Of a stretch of DNA of 64,000 bases, positions 33,001-38,156 are shown piece after piece. This DNA comes from Cladocopium goreaui. Lineage: Eukaryota > Sar > Dinophyceae > Suessiales > Symbiodiniaceae. The stretch covers positions 226,069 to 290,068 of the forward strand of contig CAMXCT020001635.1 in assembly GCA_947184155.2 (NCBI GenBank). The letters are read 5' to 3'. Position numbers and translations under genes: made by a program. Below the pieces are notes generated by a model, which made no database searches, was not told the origin of the DNA, and saw nothing but the letters and a program-made list of their open reading frames with translations. The stretch's first letter is position 1. Each line of letters starts with the position of its first letter.

Positions 33001-34278
33001 GATATATCTGATATCTGATGGTTAAAATTCCATTTTGATCTCAGTATATCCCATTCTATCCCCATGATACCATCATTTTTCTTAGGCGCCAGAGGCTTTG
33101 GCCGCGACTCATGGTACTGGGCGGATGGGATGACAATGGGGGGTTGAAGATCAAGACCGCAAAGTCATGAGAATTACCCTCTGGCTATTAAAAAAGTGAC
33201 CATAGAAATAGTGGATTGTCCCATTTAAAATGATGATTTTCCGTTATGTTAGTTTACCAGAGGGTAGTGGGATTGAACACTGGTTGGTGATTTGAACCCC
33301 TCTGAAAAATATGACTTCGTCAAATGGGATGATGATATATTCCCAATATATGGAAAGTCATAAAATTAATGTTCCAAACCACCAACTAGAACATGACTCA
33401 ACAATCAAACATGGATCAAACACCATCAAATGTCACAAAGTTGACCGGCAAGAATGGTGATAGAACTGAGGAAGAAACGTTTGTGGAGTCTTTACCCAAC
33501 GCAAGGGAGAGCCTTCATGAAACACCGGTCTTGCATGGCCTTGGTTCCAATTTACCTTTATGATATCCATGTACTCTAATTTTAGGTATATGTACACATA
33601 TGTATATAATAAACATAAACATACGTATGTATTCATTGCTTCTAAGTTATAAGTGTGGCGGACAAAATTACCTGTTGGTCGGAATGCCACACGCATGCAT
33701 CGTCCCAGTGTATTGGATGGTGGGTCCAAGAAGGAGCCACTGAAAAGTGATGAGCCGGGAAGTGACATCATTCGTGACAAAACTACCAACATCAATAACA
33801 AGGGAACAACCTACTCTATATGTATTTAAAAAAAAACATGGTAGCTATGAAAGCGGAAGTGGAAATCACCCAGTAGGAACATGATCTTCAAGGCAGGACT
33901 TGCTTGGTTGCCGCATTATTAGGGAACATCATGTGTTTGCTCTGGTTCAGCTTTTGAAACCACCCTCCGGGAATATACCCCCGCTACTGAAATACGTTCG
34001 CCTTGCGTTCCCATGAAACACAATTCACATGAAAACAGTTGATTTCTCTGCAGTTATGACCATTTTGAGCGGGAAAGTCATGATTCATGATCAACCTATC
34101 CACCATCCAACATGTCGACGGTTTTCCCATCATTTTCCGACCATTTTCCCACCATGTTCTCCGCCCTGGGCCCCAGCAATTCCCACGCTGCAAAATGTCT
34201 CTGTCCTGAGGCTCCTCGGCAATCTGCACTTTGCTGCCGAAGCGACTCATCGCGCCATGGCAATCGGGATCGACAGGG
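9018..34278 (-). CDS. Gene A: multi-exon RCC1-repeat protein
   Basis: Gene-level entry for the exons listed singly between these limits. RCC1 repeats form a seven-bladed beta-propeller; family members act as guanine-exchange factors, ubiquitin-ligase parts or scaffolds, and the specific role here cannot be told. At least eight blade signatures are visible (26.4, 24.6-23.0, 22.3-16.2, 14.7, 14.15, 12.9-12.5, 11.7-11.3 and 9.3-9.0 kb), perhaps more than one propeller, preceded by polar linkers. Of about 23 donors I placed, roughly half are GT, about eight GC and a few GA; acceptors are AG, most often followed by G. The start codon and stop codon are not identified. Phases agree across nearly all joins; exceptions are noted at 13.7/14.15 kb and around 30.2 kb. 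Confidence 0.82.
9258..9341 (-). CDS. Gene A exon, 84 nt
   Basis: Reads …HHPTTPLELGCIE, the P-x-x-P-x-x-L-x-C-I segment that precedes the RCC1 core in the next exon. Acceptor GGGACAG|AG, donor GAG|GTATGG (GT). Phase 0 at both ends. The intron after it (9063-9257) contains a CCTCTGGTGATTT stretch near its start that resembles the end of a family A hairpin. Confidence 0.7.
9384..9422. repeat. 13-bp direct repeat, three copies
   Basis: AAAACTTTCAAGC is repeated three times in tandem inside the intron between gene A exons 9258-9341 and 10234-10297. Confidence 0.8.
10234..10297 (-). CDS. Gene A exon, 64 nt (GC donor)
   Basis: The minus reading STGGILSPNAQPCEAHPRPGG joins 11288-11442 with a phase-consistent split arginine codon and joins 9258-9341 in phase 0 if the donor is GCTGGC. 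Acceptor CGTCCAG|GTCC. The residues do not show a strong RCC1 motif, and the plus strand is also open here (a plus acceptor after a pyrimidine run at ~10224 is possible), so this is less secure than its neighbours. Confidence 0.45.
10335..10490. repeat. TATGTTAATATG-type minisatellite
   Basis: Degenerate tandem units of TATGTATGTTAA / TATGTTAATA. Intronic to gene A. No coding potential. Confidence 0.75.
11288..11442 (-). CDS. Gene A exon, 155 nt, RCC1 repeat
   Basis: The clearest single RCC1 blade in the window. The minus strand reads TFVVDTQGRLFAWGSNHHGQ then LGLGG, matching the family pattern DxxGxLFxWGxNxxGQLGLG. Acceptor TCTCAG|ACC, donor CCCCG|GTAGGG (GT). It enters in phase 0 from 11669-11767 and leaves with two bases of a split codon. 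It begins with an extra loop of about 13 residues before the core. Confidence 0.88.
11669..11767 (-). CDS. Gene A exon, 99 nt, RCC1 repeat
   Basis: Encodes KKFSIESASFRSVVCRSAG followed by LRSAAQTALS, the part of an RCC1 blade with the small-residue strand (V-x-C-x-A-G-x-x-x-A-A). Acceptor CCTAAG|GTG, donor TTTCG|GTAATG (GT). 33 codons, phase 0 at both ends. Confidence 0.82.
12411..12443. repeat. 10-bp repeat CCCAGTGGGT, three copies
   Basis: Three tandem copies lie just downstream (in transcription) of the donor of exon 12453-12527. Confidence 0.85.
12453..12527 (-). CDS. Gene A exon, 75 nt, RCC1 repeat (GA donor)
   Basis: Encodes ITMDQDLFVWGKASLLGE then VQHVPRR. The first part completes the blade begun in 12789-12914 (…GTDHSAA). 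Acceptor ACTAAG|ATC. I place the donor at AGG|GATTTG (GA) because the distance from the WG to the next proline then equals that in the blade at 23.0 kb. A GT donor at 12470-12473 is an alternative, giving a lower end at 12474. Confidence 0.75.
12789..12914 (-). CDS. Gene A exon, 126 nt, RCC1 repeat (GC donor)
   Basis: Encodes ARLGHGDTNSQFHPTRI, SKLPKGLRDFSLGTDHSAA: the LGHGD turn, P-T-x-I, and the G-x-D-H-S-A-A core of an RCC1 blade. The acceptor follows a pyrimidine-rich run (GGCACAG|CCA). The donor GCT|GCGGCT (GC) gives an exact in-phase join to 12453-12527. 42 codons. Confidence 0.88.
13609..13691 (-). CDS. Gene A exon, 83 nt (GA donor)
   Basis: Reads AAWYHGVSRSKSVEWDQKMG then RLFPWLL, consistent with the G-x-x-H core and the G-R-L-F-x-W strand of an RCC1 blade. 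Acceptor TTAGAG|GT, donor TTG|GATGAG (GA). It joins 12789-12914 in phase 0. On the upstream side it needs one carried base, whereas the exon at 14150-14215 ends in phase 0, so an exon is missing between them or a boundary is wrong. Confidence 0.6.
13751..14080. repeat. 10-bp minisatellite TCATTTATCA, 33 copies
   Basis: A near-perfect array of TCATTTATCA; four units (13901, 13911, 13921, 13961) are TCAGTTATCA. The plus strand stays open through it only because the 10-bp unit cycles through frames without a stop (repeating SFIIIYHHL), so it is not a gene. It lies exactly where gene A seems to lack an exon. Confidence 0.98.
14150..14215 (-). CDS. Gene A exon, 66 nt, RCC1 repeat
   Basis: Encodes ADEEHSLFTFGNGWYGRREP, a degenerate blade (EHSLFTFGNG in place of xxLFxWGxNxxG). 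Acceptor CTCAAG|GCC, donor TCGGCC|GTTGGG. Phase 0 at both ends. Confidence 0.75.
14375..14405 (-). CDS. Gene A exon, 31 nt (GC donor)
   Basis: A small exon supported mainly by phase. It takes two bases from 14733-14803 and reads RWPSKSKYPR before a GC donor (AGG|GCCAGA), joining 14150-14215 in phase 0. Acceptor AGTTAG|A. The residues form a basic loop with no motif. Confidence 0.5.
14733..14803 (-). CDS. Gene A exon, 71 nt (GC donor)
   Basis: Encodes VRCGPNSTGVLCSSKVRRVG, matching V-x-C-G-x-x-x-T-x-x-L of an RCC1 blade. Acceptor CCTGAG|GTG, donor AACG|GCTGCG (GC). It joins 15176-15227 in phase 0 and 14375-14405 through a split arginine codon. Confidence 0.72.
15019..15153. repeat. Family B hairpin element
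   Basis: Inverted repeats: ACTGGTTGGTGGTTTG on the left and TCCAAACCACCAACC on the right. The middle shares CTCTGAAAAAT and GTCAGTTGGGATGAT with the other copies of family B. It sits in the gene A intron just below exon 15176-15227. No coding capacity; non-autonomous, MITE-like. Confidence 0.8.
15176..15227 (-). CDS. Gene A exon, 52 nt
   Basis: The phase-consistent reading is TFMPRRDRRWRKIPAAN, joining 15358-15422 (VACH+S) and 14733-14803 (VRCG). Acceptor GTGCAG|T, donor AAT|GTAGGT (GT). Confidence 0.65.
15358..15422 (-). CDS. Gene A exon, 65 nt (GC donor)
   Basis: Reads VEFETDAKKAGPQHPIMVAC then H, the strand leading into an RCC1 core. Acceptor GTCCGCAG|GTG, donor CACAG|GCGTGG (GC). It takes phase 0 from 16182-16282. 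Confidence 0.68.
16182..16282 (-). CDS. Gene A exon, 101 nt, RCC1 repeat
   Basis: Encodes FVFTWGMADSGVLGLGNFIT, an unmistakable blade strand (FxFTWG…GxLGLGN). Acceptor TTTGCAG|GG, donor GATCTG|GTGATT (GT). It continues, through a split glycine codon, the exon at 21160-21212 almost 4.9 kb upstream: …AAVAEMTDG…+FVFTWG is the normal order within one blade. Confidence 0.9.
16928..17002 (+). repeat. Copy 1 of a duplicated segment
   Basis: Shares AAGCAGC…TTTTTCA(A)TGGATAGCTGCCACAGGC and AGAGACCAGCCTCCACATCATAG with 17385-17464, which has about 20 extra bases in the middle. The two copies lie ~450 bp apart at the left side of the GC-rich insert. Confidence 0.8.
17329..17355 (+). repeat. Direct repeat bounding the GC-rich insert (left copy)
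   Basis: A perfect 27-bp match with 20984-21010, starting GCTCATGCAGGTTCTGCTGT. In both copies it is followed, with a 1-bp indel, by GCTTGCAC. The two copies are in the same orientation 3.65 kb apart and could be the remains of terminal direct repeats. Confidence 0.85.
17385..17464 (+). repeat. Copy 2 of the duplicated segment
   Basis: Second copy of the segment at 16928-17002, interrupted by about 20 extra bases (GGCACTCCTGGACAATCTGA). It lies just inside the left copy of the long direct repeat at 17329. Confidence 0.8.
17465..20983 (-). pseudogene. Decayed coding-rich insert, possible retroelement or retroposed gene
   Basis: This block is about half G+C and has several medium open frames on the minus strand, none complete. 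At ~17.78-17.99 kb the minus strand reads PCLAKNGKCKYGEACKFAAS, which has the C-x6-C-x5-C spacing of a CCCH zinc finger but no histidine in the last position; a stop lies a dozen codons upstream. About 18.02-18.15 kb a separate frame (AKVEDALESVMRGDLLRHL) leads towards it with a frameshift. At 20.27-20.55 kb another frame (ASKLVADASCLLKDKTDKIP) looks coding. CCCH fingers occur both in cellular RNA-binding proteins and in some dinoflagellate retroelement polyproteins. I see no reverse transcriptase or integrase motif, so the identity stays open. Confidence 0.5.
19165..19430 (-). pseudogene. Imperfect internal repeats with hydrophobic frame
   Basis: The plus strand repeats CCCAACTGTAG(GAG)nnnGGCC-like units near 19207, 19284 and 19387. 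On the minus strand these fall in frames reading YYSWGASLIVLLGIALLGFG and SSYSWGFNGHVAAAWLF, so the repeat unit encodes an aromatic-W-G motif followed by a hydrophobic segment. No full-length protein can be read. Confidence 0.4.
20984..21010 (+). repeat. Direct repeat bounding the GC-rich insert (right copy)
   Basis: Right-hand copy of the 27-bp repeat at 17329-17355, same orientation. Immediately beyond it, at ~21.05 kb, the sequence returns to gene A intron and exon DNA. Confidence 0.85.
21160..21212 (-). CDS. Gene A exon, 53 nt, RCC1 repeat
   Basis: Encodes QHSAAVAEMTDGSPLGR, the H-S-A-A-V…T-D-G signature that defines the core of an RCC1 blade. Acceptor GTCGAG|G, donor CGTG|GTAGTT (GT). 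With 22309-22369 it gives AAGE+QHSAAV, the expected G-x-x-H spacing. Confidence 0.88.
22053..22164. mobile_element. Family A hairpin (112 bp)
   Basis: TACCCTCTGGTAATTTAACA on the left, GTTAGTTCACCAGAGGGTA on the right, with TA at both ends as the putative target duplication. It lies inside the gene A intron 21213-22308 and not at its edges. MITE-like, no coding capacity. Confidence 0.88.
22309..22369 (-). CDS. Gene A exon, 61 nt, RCC1 repeat
   Basis: Encodes DEAQPCRVGLEHVLCCAAG: the P-x-x-V and V-x-C-C-A-A-G strands of a blade. Acceptor CGCTCAG|GA, donor GGGGA|GTGCCG (GT). Joined upstream to 23011-23093 through a split arginine codon. Confidence 0.85.
22420..22770. repeat. Simple repeats in gene A intron
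   Basis: TTAT/TTAC/TATT-rich low-complexity sequence with TATTTATT runs. The long plus-strand open frame here is a by-product of low complexity. Confidence 0.8.
23011..23093 (-). CDS. Gene A exon, 83 nt, RCC1 repeat (GA donor)
   Basis: Encodes FTLAITVGGELWSWGKGFEG then QLGLGHC, a textbook RCC1 strand-turn (GGELWSWGxGxxGQLGLGH). Acceptor GATCAG|G, donor TGTC|GAAGCT (GA). It starts with the last base of a codon supplied by the 17-nt microexon and ends with the first base of a split arginine codon. The length agrees exactly: 1 + 27 codons + 1. Confidence 0.9.
23136..23249. repeat. Family B hairpin element
   Basis: ACTGGTTGGTGGTTG on the left; TTGAAACCACCACTCAGT, slightly diverged, on the right. 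Contains the family-specific CTCTGAAAAATATGA and GTCAGTTGGGAT. Located 43 bp upstream (in transcription) of exon 23011-23093. Confidence 0.78.
23907..23923 (-). CDS. Gene A microexon, 17 nt (GC donor)
   Basis: GTGTCCTGCGGATCCGA on the minus strand, reading VSCGS + E. Acceptor ACCTGCAG|GTG, donor CCGA|GCCGCA (GC). It joins …LPGKLVKQ (24615-24725) in phase 0 and …FTLAIT (23011-23093) through a split Glu codon. The product KLVKQ-VSCGSE-FTLAIT is a perfect RCC1 core (V-x-C-G-x-x-F-x-x-A), which neither neighbour supplies alone. Confidence 0.78.
23966..24068. repeat. 11-bp minisatellite AGATTTCTTTC, ~9 copies
   Basis: A near-perfect tandem array immediately upstream (in transcription) of the 17-nt microexon. 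Low complexity, C/T-rich on the plus strand. Confidence 0.95.
24615..24725 (-). CDS. Gene A exon, 111 nt, RCC1 repeat
   Basis: Encodes ADDSQTYFWVPKELVLPGKL then VKQ: the D-S-x-x-Y-F-W strand and the P-x-x-L-x-L-P-G-K-L-V segment before the next core. Acceptor TTTGAG|GGT, donor AAGCAG|GTCAGG (GT). 37 codons, phase 0 at both ends. Confidence 0.85.
24904..25018 (-). CDS. Gene A exon, 115 nt (GC donor)
   Basis: Reads DLRCVVDLPLGCLDAMSMSL and CKIEHQYDHCICT, ending in a degenerate core (Y-D-H-C-I-C). Acceptor GATTTCAG|A, donor ACC|GCGCCC (GC). It takes two bases from 25687-25766 and leaves in phase 0. Confidence 0.7.
25687..25766 (-). CDS. Gene A exon, 80 nt, starts inside a family A hairpin end
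   Basis: Reads KSIPDPPAVLPSSRDERQ and then an Arg/Gln-rich stretch. The acceptor is CCAGAG|GGTAAG, where CCAGAGGG is the terminal repeat of the hairpin at 25763-25866; the donor is AGAGC|GTGCAG (GT). Joined in phase 0 to 25869-25969. This loop is not a conserved RCC1 segment, so it is supported by frame and phase more than by motif. Confidence 0.68.
25763..25866. mobile_element. Family A hairpin acting as a complete intron (introner candidate)
   Basis: 104 bp including TA at both ends: TACCCTCTGGTAATTTAACA … TGTTAGTTTACCAGAGGGTA. The predicted gene A intron is 25767-25868 (102 bp). On the minus strand it starts GTTACCC, with GT being the two host bases before the target TA, and ends CCAGAG inside the repeat. 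Splicing yields …EDV+GKS…; the uninterrupted pre-insertion sequence would read …EDVVKS… in the same frame. So insertion plus splicing costs one substituted residue and no frame change. Confidence 0.8.
25869..25969 (-). CDS. Gene A exon, 101 nt, ends at the introner
   Basis: Reads LPKASGRISAGGTHRQGL then PRLNSASTRNSLEDV. ISAGGTH is an RCC1-like core after the GELGLAE turn shared with 26369-26458. Acceptor GGTCAG|AG, donor GATGTT|GTTACC (GT). Two bases plus 33 codons, leaving in phase 0. Confidence 0.72.
26178..26310. repeat. 14-bp minisatellite ATAGATACACCAAG
   Basis: About six units in tandem at 26178-26262, with another unit at 26297-26310, in the gene A intron. Confidence 0.9.
26369..26458 (-). 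CDS. Gene A exon, 90 nt, RCC1 repeat (GC donor)
   Basis: Encodes CGTTHCFARTAGGHIYGWGA then NACGELGLA, a canonical blade: C-G-x-x-H, T-x-G-G-x-x-Y-x-W-G-x-N-x-x-G-E-L-G-L. The codons are strongly G/C-ending. Acceptor GCGGCAG|GT, donor GGCAG|GCGCTT (GC). It joins 25869-25969 through a split Glu codon (GELGLA-E-LPK). Confidence 0.92.
26459..27976. other. Gene A intron without further features
   Basis: AT-rich intron. It contains a diverged hairpin-like stretch at ~26905-27010 (AATGCCATAAACCTACCATTTGGGGATG … mirrored near 63285 and 8765) and many short copies of a TTTTTGTTGGTTAAAT-like motif. I see no exon here. Confidence 0.5.
27977..28048 (-). CDS. Gene A exon, 72 nt (GA donor)
   Basis: Reads VFVTRQADAFAVVELSDLDS then DIQ. 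It joins 26369-26458 through a split arginine codon to give DIQ-R-CGTTH. Acceptor ATAACCCAG|CC, donor CAGC|GACATA (GA). The donor lies in an 11-bp repeat (TATGTCGCTG, three copies at 27962-27992), so its exact position is uncertain. Confidence 0.55.
28080..28220. repeat. TATA/TATGAT low-complexity repeat
   Basis: ATATATGATATAATATATATG-type sequence directly upstream (in transcription) of exon 27977-28048. Confidence 0.8.
28961..29039 (-). CDS. Gene A exon, 79 nt (GC donor)
   Basis: Reads PGPRPMRPTPPQDVESVKSW then PEEATI, with G/C-rich third positions. Acceptor TTCATCCAG|CCA, donor ATTG|GCCAAA (GC), chosen because it matches the phase of 27977-28048. The frame stays open further (GQRHG), so the lower end could lie near 28948. 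Confidence 0.55.
29080..29177. mobile_element. Family A hairpin, left end decayed
   Basis: The right end TATGTTTACCAGAGGGTA and the middle (TATAAATGGCCATTGTCAATAGC) match 40897-41003. The left terminal repeat is no longer recognisable. Confidence 0.65.
29350..29404. mobile_element. Short internally deleted family A hairpin
   Basis: CAACCTCTGGGACAGTTTGC … TTCAATTACCAGAGGTTA: both ends of family A with almost no interior (about 55 bp). Confidence 0.6.
30226..30298 (-). CDS. Gene A upstream exon, linker
   Basis: Reads PTQSTSPKFLASPRTAEEQR then QLRG. Acceptor CTGGTAG|TC, taking one base from 31324-31412 (split Val codon). The donor is uncertain; GA sites are available. Polar, probably a disordered linker between propeller segments. 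Confidence 0.5.
31324..31412 (-). CDS. Gene A upstream exon, acidic linker (GA donor)
   Basis: Reads PMNPDFSGDETKPPEDFEDS then ETISGRLHL: acidic and disordered-looking. The acceptor GGTAAG|T lies at the very end of the family A hairpin 31415-31523. Donor CTCG|GAATGA (GA). Lengths and phases fit both neighbours (33090-33180 and 30226-30298). Confidence 0.55.
31415..31523. mobile_element. Family A hairpin flanking an exon
   Basis: TACCATCTGGTTGTGACTAA … AAATCACCAGAGGGTA. On the minus strand its last bases (ACCAGATGGTA) run directly into exon 31324-31412, so the 3' splice site is formed at the element edge. The other end is not flanked by a G-N-TA, so here the element is only the 3' part of a longer intron. 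Confidence 0.82.
32806..32918. mobile_element. Family A hairpin (113 bp)
   Basis: TACCCTCTGGTGATTTAACA … GTTAGTCATAACCAGAGGGTA, TA at both ends. In an intron, not touching an exon. Confidence 0.88.
33090..33180 (-). CDS. Gene A upstream exon, starts inside a hairpin end (GC donor)
   Basis: Reads GNSHDFAVLIFNPPLSSHPP then STMSRGQSL. GNSHDFAV fits the G-x-x-H-x-x-A-V core of an RCC1 blade. The acceptor CCAG|AGGGTA is the terminal repeat of the hairpin 33175-33266. Donor CTCTG|GCGCCT (GC). It joins 33672-33739 through a split Glu codon. Confidence 0.6.
33175..33266. mobile_element. Family A hairpin providing a 3' splice site
   Basis: 92 bp, TACCCTCTGGCTATTAAAA … TTAGTTTACCAGAGGGTA. Its right terminal repeat on the minus strand supplies the acceptor of exon 33090-33180. 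A family B hairpin lies next to it (33279-33388), so the intron consists mostly of two hairpins. Confidence 0.85.
33279..33388. repeat. Family B hairpin element
   Basis: ACTGGTTGGTGATTTGAACC … TTCCAAACCACCAACT. About 110 bp; the middle is conserved with 35155-35263. Confidence 0.82.
33672..33739 (-). CDS. Gene A upstream exon, 68 nt
   Basis: Reads GSFLDPPSNTLGRCMRVAFR then PT. Acceptor CTTTTCAG|T, donor ACAG|GTAATT (GT). It fits the two carried bases from 34153-34278. No motif of its own. Confidence 0.5.
34153..34278 (-). CDS. Most upstream exon linked to gene A, 126 nt
   Basis: Reads DCHGAMSRFGSKVQIAEEPQ then DRDILQRGNCWGPGRR. Acceptor CGGCCAG|C, donor ACATG|GTGGGA (GT). The phase fits 33672-33739. 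It needs two bases from a further upstream exon that I could not identify, so the true start of gene A is not in this list. Confidence 0.5.
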
Positions 34279-35154
34279 CTGGCCGATGATGGGAAACACT
34301 CCCCAATTTTCATGGTCTATGTTTAAAAATATGGCTATATCTGCCGAAACTCCGAAAAAATCGATGGTTCAGCAGCCCCTTGGGCCAAATCAACTAGACT
34401 AGTGCTTCAGTGGACCAGAAATCAAGGCGTAAGCCAGCCATTTGCGCATGTGGAGTGAACGACTGGCCAGGACCATTTTTTGAAGGACGGGAACGTTGAG
34501 CCGCGAAGGCCTTCCTTGAAGAGCCCACTTGAAATGTCCGCAGTGTACTTTATGCATGCTTCAGAAAGATTCTAATTGTCAGGGTCAGGGTAGTTCAAAT
34601 CCCCAAGAGACATATGAGCTGTTTTTGCCTCTGCTCGATTGTCTTCCCAGTTCTCTCCATCCCATCACCAGGGGCAAGACCCGAAACCCGGTCCCCTGTG
34701 TATCGAACATGCATCGATTATTCAACGGTTTTTCAATCAGAAACATAGTTTGATTAGAGTTTATATAACATAGTTTAGCTATTATATAAAATATCTACGT
34801 CTTCAATAATCATGATAATAATTATAATAGCTATTCTTATACATGTATATAATTACATACTATGACTATGAGTATGATTACATAATAATTAGCCCGTTAT
34901 CATCACTATATCATTATTATATAGATTACAGTATATAGAATTCAACAGTTCGCTGTTTCCATTGTAAACGCAGCAGCCGTAGCAGCGATGCCAAGCAGCG
35001 AAATTGGAAGTCCCAAATTTAGTCATCAGAATGCTGGAATAATGGACATTAATTATTGGGATAATATGTCAAATCCATTTTGCGAGGCTTCAATTATTAT
35101 CATTATTACCATTATCATCATTATTATCATTATGATTATGTTTCAATTATTTAA

Positions 35155-35263
35155 TCTGGTTGGTGGTTTCAACCCCTCTGAAAAATATGAAAGTCAGTTG
35201 GGATGATTATATATTCCCAATATATGGAAAGTCATAAAATTCATGTTCCAAACCACCAACCAG
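35155..35263. repeat. Family B hairpin element
   Basis: CTGGTTGGTGGTTTCAACCC … GTTCCAAACCACCAACCAG. The ends are nearly perfect inverted repeats and the copy looks young. Confidence 0.85.
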
Positions 35264-35399
35264 TAATTGGGATAATGTGTTGATTGGGGCATTGTCATCT
35301 AATTATTGTTGCCCCAGCCTCTGCGTCTGAGCTATTTTTTGGCCAAAATTCCACTTCTGCTACCCAGCAATCATGGCCATGGCAATGGAAACTCCACCA

Positions 35400-35476
35400 T
35401 GTATAGATGAAGGACCTATGAAAAATATTAAAAAATGGTGATTGTCCATAGCAAACTCTTAGTTTACCAGAGGGTA
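35400..35476. mobile_element. Family A hairpin, right half only
   Basis: AATGGTGATTGTCCATAGC … TTAGTTTACCAGAGGGTA. The left terminal repeat is missing. Confidence 0.6.
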
Positions 35477-35863
35477 ACCCACCATTCATCACCATTTATA
35501 GATGATTTACCGTTTCCAAAGATTCCAGCATGGGAATTGCTGGGGAAAAAAGGGCCGGACATTTTGATGGACATTTTGATCAGCCATCACCTGAATTTTC
35601 TCCAACTGTCTCTCTATAAAAAGCACCATCCCCAATCAACCAGTTGCCGGCAAGAATCAAATCATGATACACCCAATTATAGCATATATATGCATATATA
35701 TAATTATGCATATATATATTTATTATGGTCAGCGTCCCCTGGATTTTCCATTTCTTGATTCAAGGCTTTTTTATTGGGCGAATCAATGCGCATTAGATTG
35801 TTCACAAATGTTCACAATATACTCCCGTTCACCAATAATTTATTCCTTAACAATTATAAATCA

Positions 35864-35963
35864 ACTGGTTGGTGGTTTCAACCCCTCTGAAAAATATTAG
35901 TCAATGGGAAGGATTATCCCATATATTATGGAAAACAAAAAATGTTTGAAACCACCAACCAGT
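35864..35963. repeat. Family B hairpin element (short form)
   Basis: ACTGGTTGGTGGTTTCAACC … GTTTGAAACCACCAACCAGT. A perfect ~17-bp terminal inverted repeat. Confidence 0.85.
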
Positions 35964-36084
35964 CAATATAAATCCCCATATTTGGTTCATCCATACCAAT
36001 ACCATGACCCCTAGTCTCCCCATTCAGCCCCAGGTCTTTTTTCGACCACGGATCGTGGTAGATTCGCCAGGGCCACTAGAAATC

Positions 36085-36135
36085 CAAGTCGTCGGCCTCA
36101 CGGAACGCCGCTACGGATGGTCTGGTGATCATGCG
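36085..36135 (-). CDS. Unassigned coding-like exon (region C)
   Basis: The minus strand reads RMITRPSVAAFREADDL between AACCCCAAG and a GA donor (GATTTC). Short, no motif; the plus strand is also open. Confidence 0.3.
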
Positions 36136-36956
36136 CTTGGGGTTGGAGGGTTGGAGTGGGGTGGGGCGTGTATCTTGGGCGTGTCACCATGTCATTAAAG
36201 GAAAAAAAAAATCTAGGGGTGGATATCTCATTGGAAGTCGCCTGGCCTGTGACACTGAGTTTTCAACAAGTTGGATAGGCTGTGGCACCACTGCAAAAAG
36301 TTTCAACAAGTTGGAAAAGCCACAGACCAAGACAAGGTCAAAGGGATTTGTAAATGTTGTGGAATCGGTGCTACCAATCTGCATTATATACAGTAGACAC
36401 AACAAAATACGCTGAGTGAAATGTTTTCGGCGAAATTTAGGTTTCGAGGACACAAATCTGTTTTAAATACCAACAACCATACGAGTCCTGTCGGGGAGTG
36501 TTACCTTGTCTAATATGGGTATTGCTGTTGAATACGGCTGATTGTTCAGCAAGCATATTCTGAAATGGCTATGTTGATGTATATTTGTTGGGAATTTTTA
36601 GCAACATGGGTATTCAACATATTCCAGGGATCAAATATGGTTCATCATCCAGGAGAAGCGATTGGGCTGAAAGATTGGGGGACTATCCTTGGGTTTTCCA
36701 CAACAGACAGATTAGATTATATAGATTACATTGAATTAGATTAAAGTAGACTAGATTAGATTTAGATTGGATTGGATAGATTAGATTGGATTGGATTGCA
36801 TTGAATTGGGTTATATATATATATAAAGATAGAGAGATAGAGAGAGTGTGGTCCACAGATACCTATTGGATGGAAATTCTATAACATTCTATAACCATGG
36901 CTGGTCAGCCGCGAGCTGAAGGAGAATACATCACATCCAGTTGATCCTTAGCTGGA

Positions 36957-37072
36957 TACCCTCTGGCAATTTAACATAGCCATGGAACATGCATTGACAT
37001 TGCCCATCTATAAATGATTTACGTATCAAACATGGTGACTTTCCACAGCTATGTCAAATTACCAGTGTGTAT
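36957..37072. mobile_element. Family A hairpin (116 bp, right end mutated)
   Basis: TACCCTCTGGCAATTTAACA … ATGTCAAATTACCAGTGTGTA. The right end has GTG for GAG. Confidence 0.75.
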
Positions 37073-38156
37073 AACATGTGATCTTCCATGAAAGTGGCTA
37101 CGACTTAGCCGCTACTTCCCCTTTTCAGACTACCCCTTCAGTGTTTGCCCAACACATCTCTCCTTTGGTGCTCAAGTGTGTGTTACCTCGCGAAGTATGT
37201 TGGACAATACCCATCCATGGGGAAAATGATGATGAACCAAAATGAGACCCTGGAGAAACAGCACCGATGATAATACCATTGCACCCAAATTGCAAATATG
37301 ATATGAATGCTATAATAGTGGTGTTTATTATGCTGTGCTATCCCATTGATATCCCACAGTCACTAGTTTAGTATGAATATCCCTTCATACTTGTGATAAT
37401 ACCAAATTTAACCATTACCAACCTGTGGATTTCTCTGAACATATGCCACCTCCACTGGTCACCATTTTCCTGCCATATTCAGCTCATACTGCTGGCGACA
37501 ACCTCATTGTATCCCAAAGCTTGGTTCATTGGTAAACGATGAGGTTCTGCCAATCAACATAGCTATGGAAGTCCTGGCCAATTTATAGAATATCTACAGA
37601 AATGGTGATTTTCCATAGCCATATCATTTTTTACATCAAATTCCCCGGGCAAATCCACCCATATTCCAGCAAAACATCCCCAATATGTTGTTATATCCTA
37701 ATATAATATATGGATTACATCATAATCCATTATATCTCTATTCTACCATCATTCTACCATTATGTCTTGGTGAAATCATCTTTACAGTCAAAATTCAGCA
37801 AAGTGGTGAGAAAAATGTTGGTCAAAATCCATGGTGAATTAATAGACATTCCATAGCCATCAAAATCCAACAAAACCTTTCAAAATCCATAGTTCACTAG
37901 ATCAGCCACCATTTTCGATAGATAAATCAATAACTAGTTTCGGAGGAACATTTCTATAGCCATCAAAATCACAATTTTCATCGATAAATCACCATTTCAA
38001 TAGATGATCACCTTGATATTTCGCCATCAAACTCCAAGTTTCATCAATGACCACGCGCCTTGTGAGGCGGTGCCTTGTCGCGACTTCGGCTGGCCTGGGA
38101 AGGTGACCAAAAACTGGGGATTTAAGCATCAATAATTGTCAATCATGGTGTTTTCA

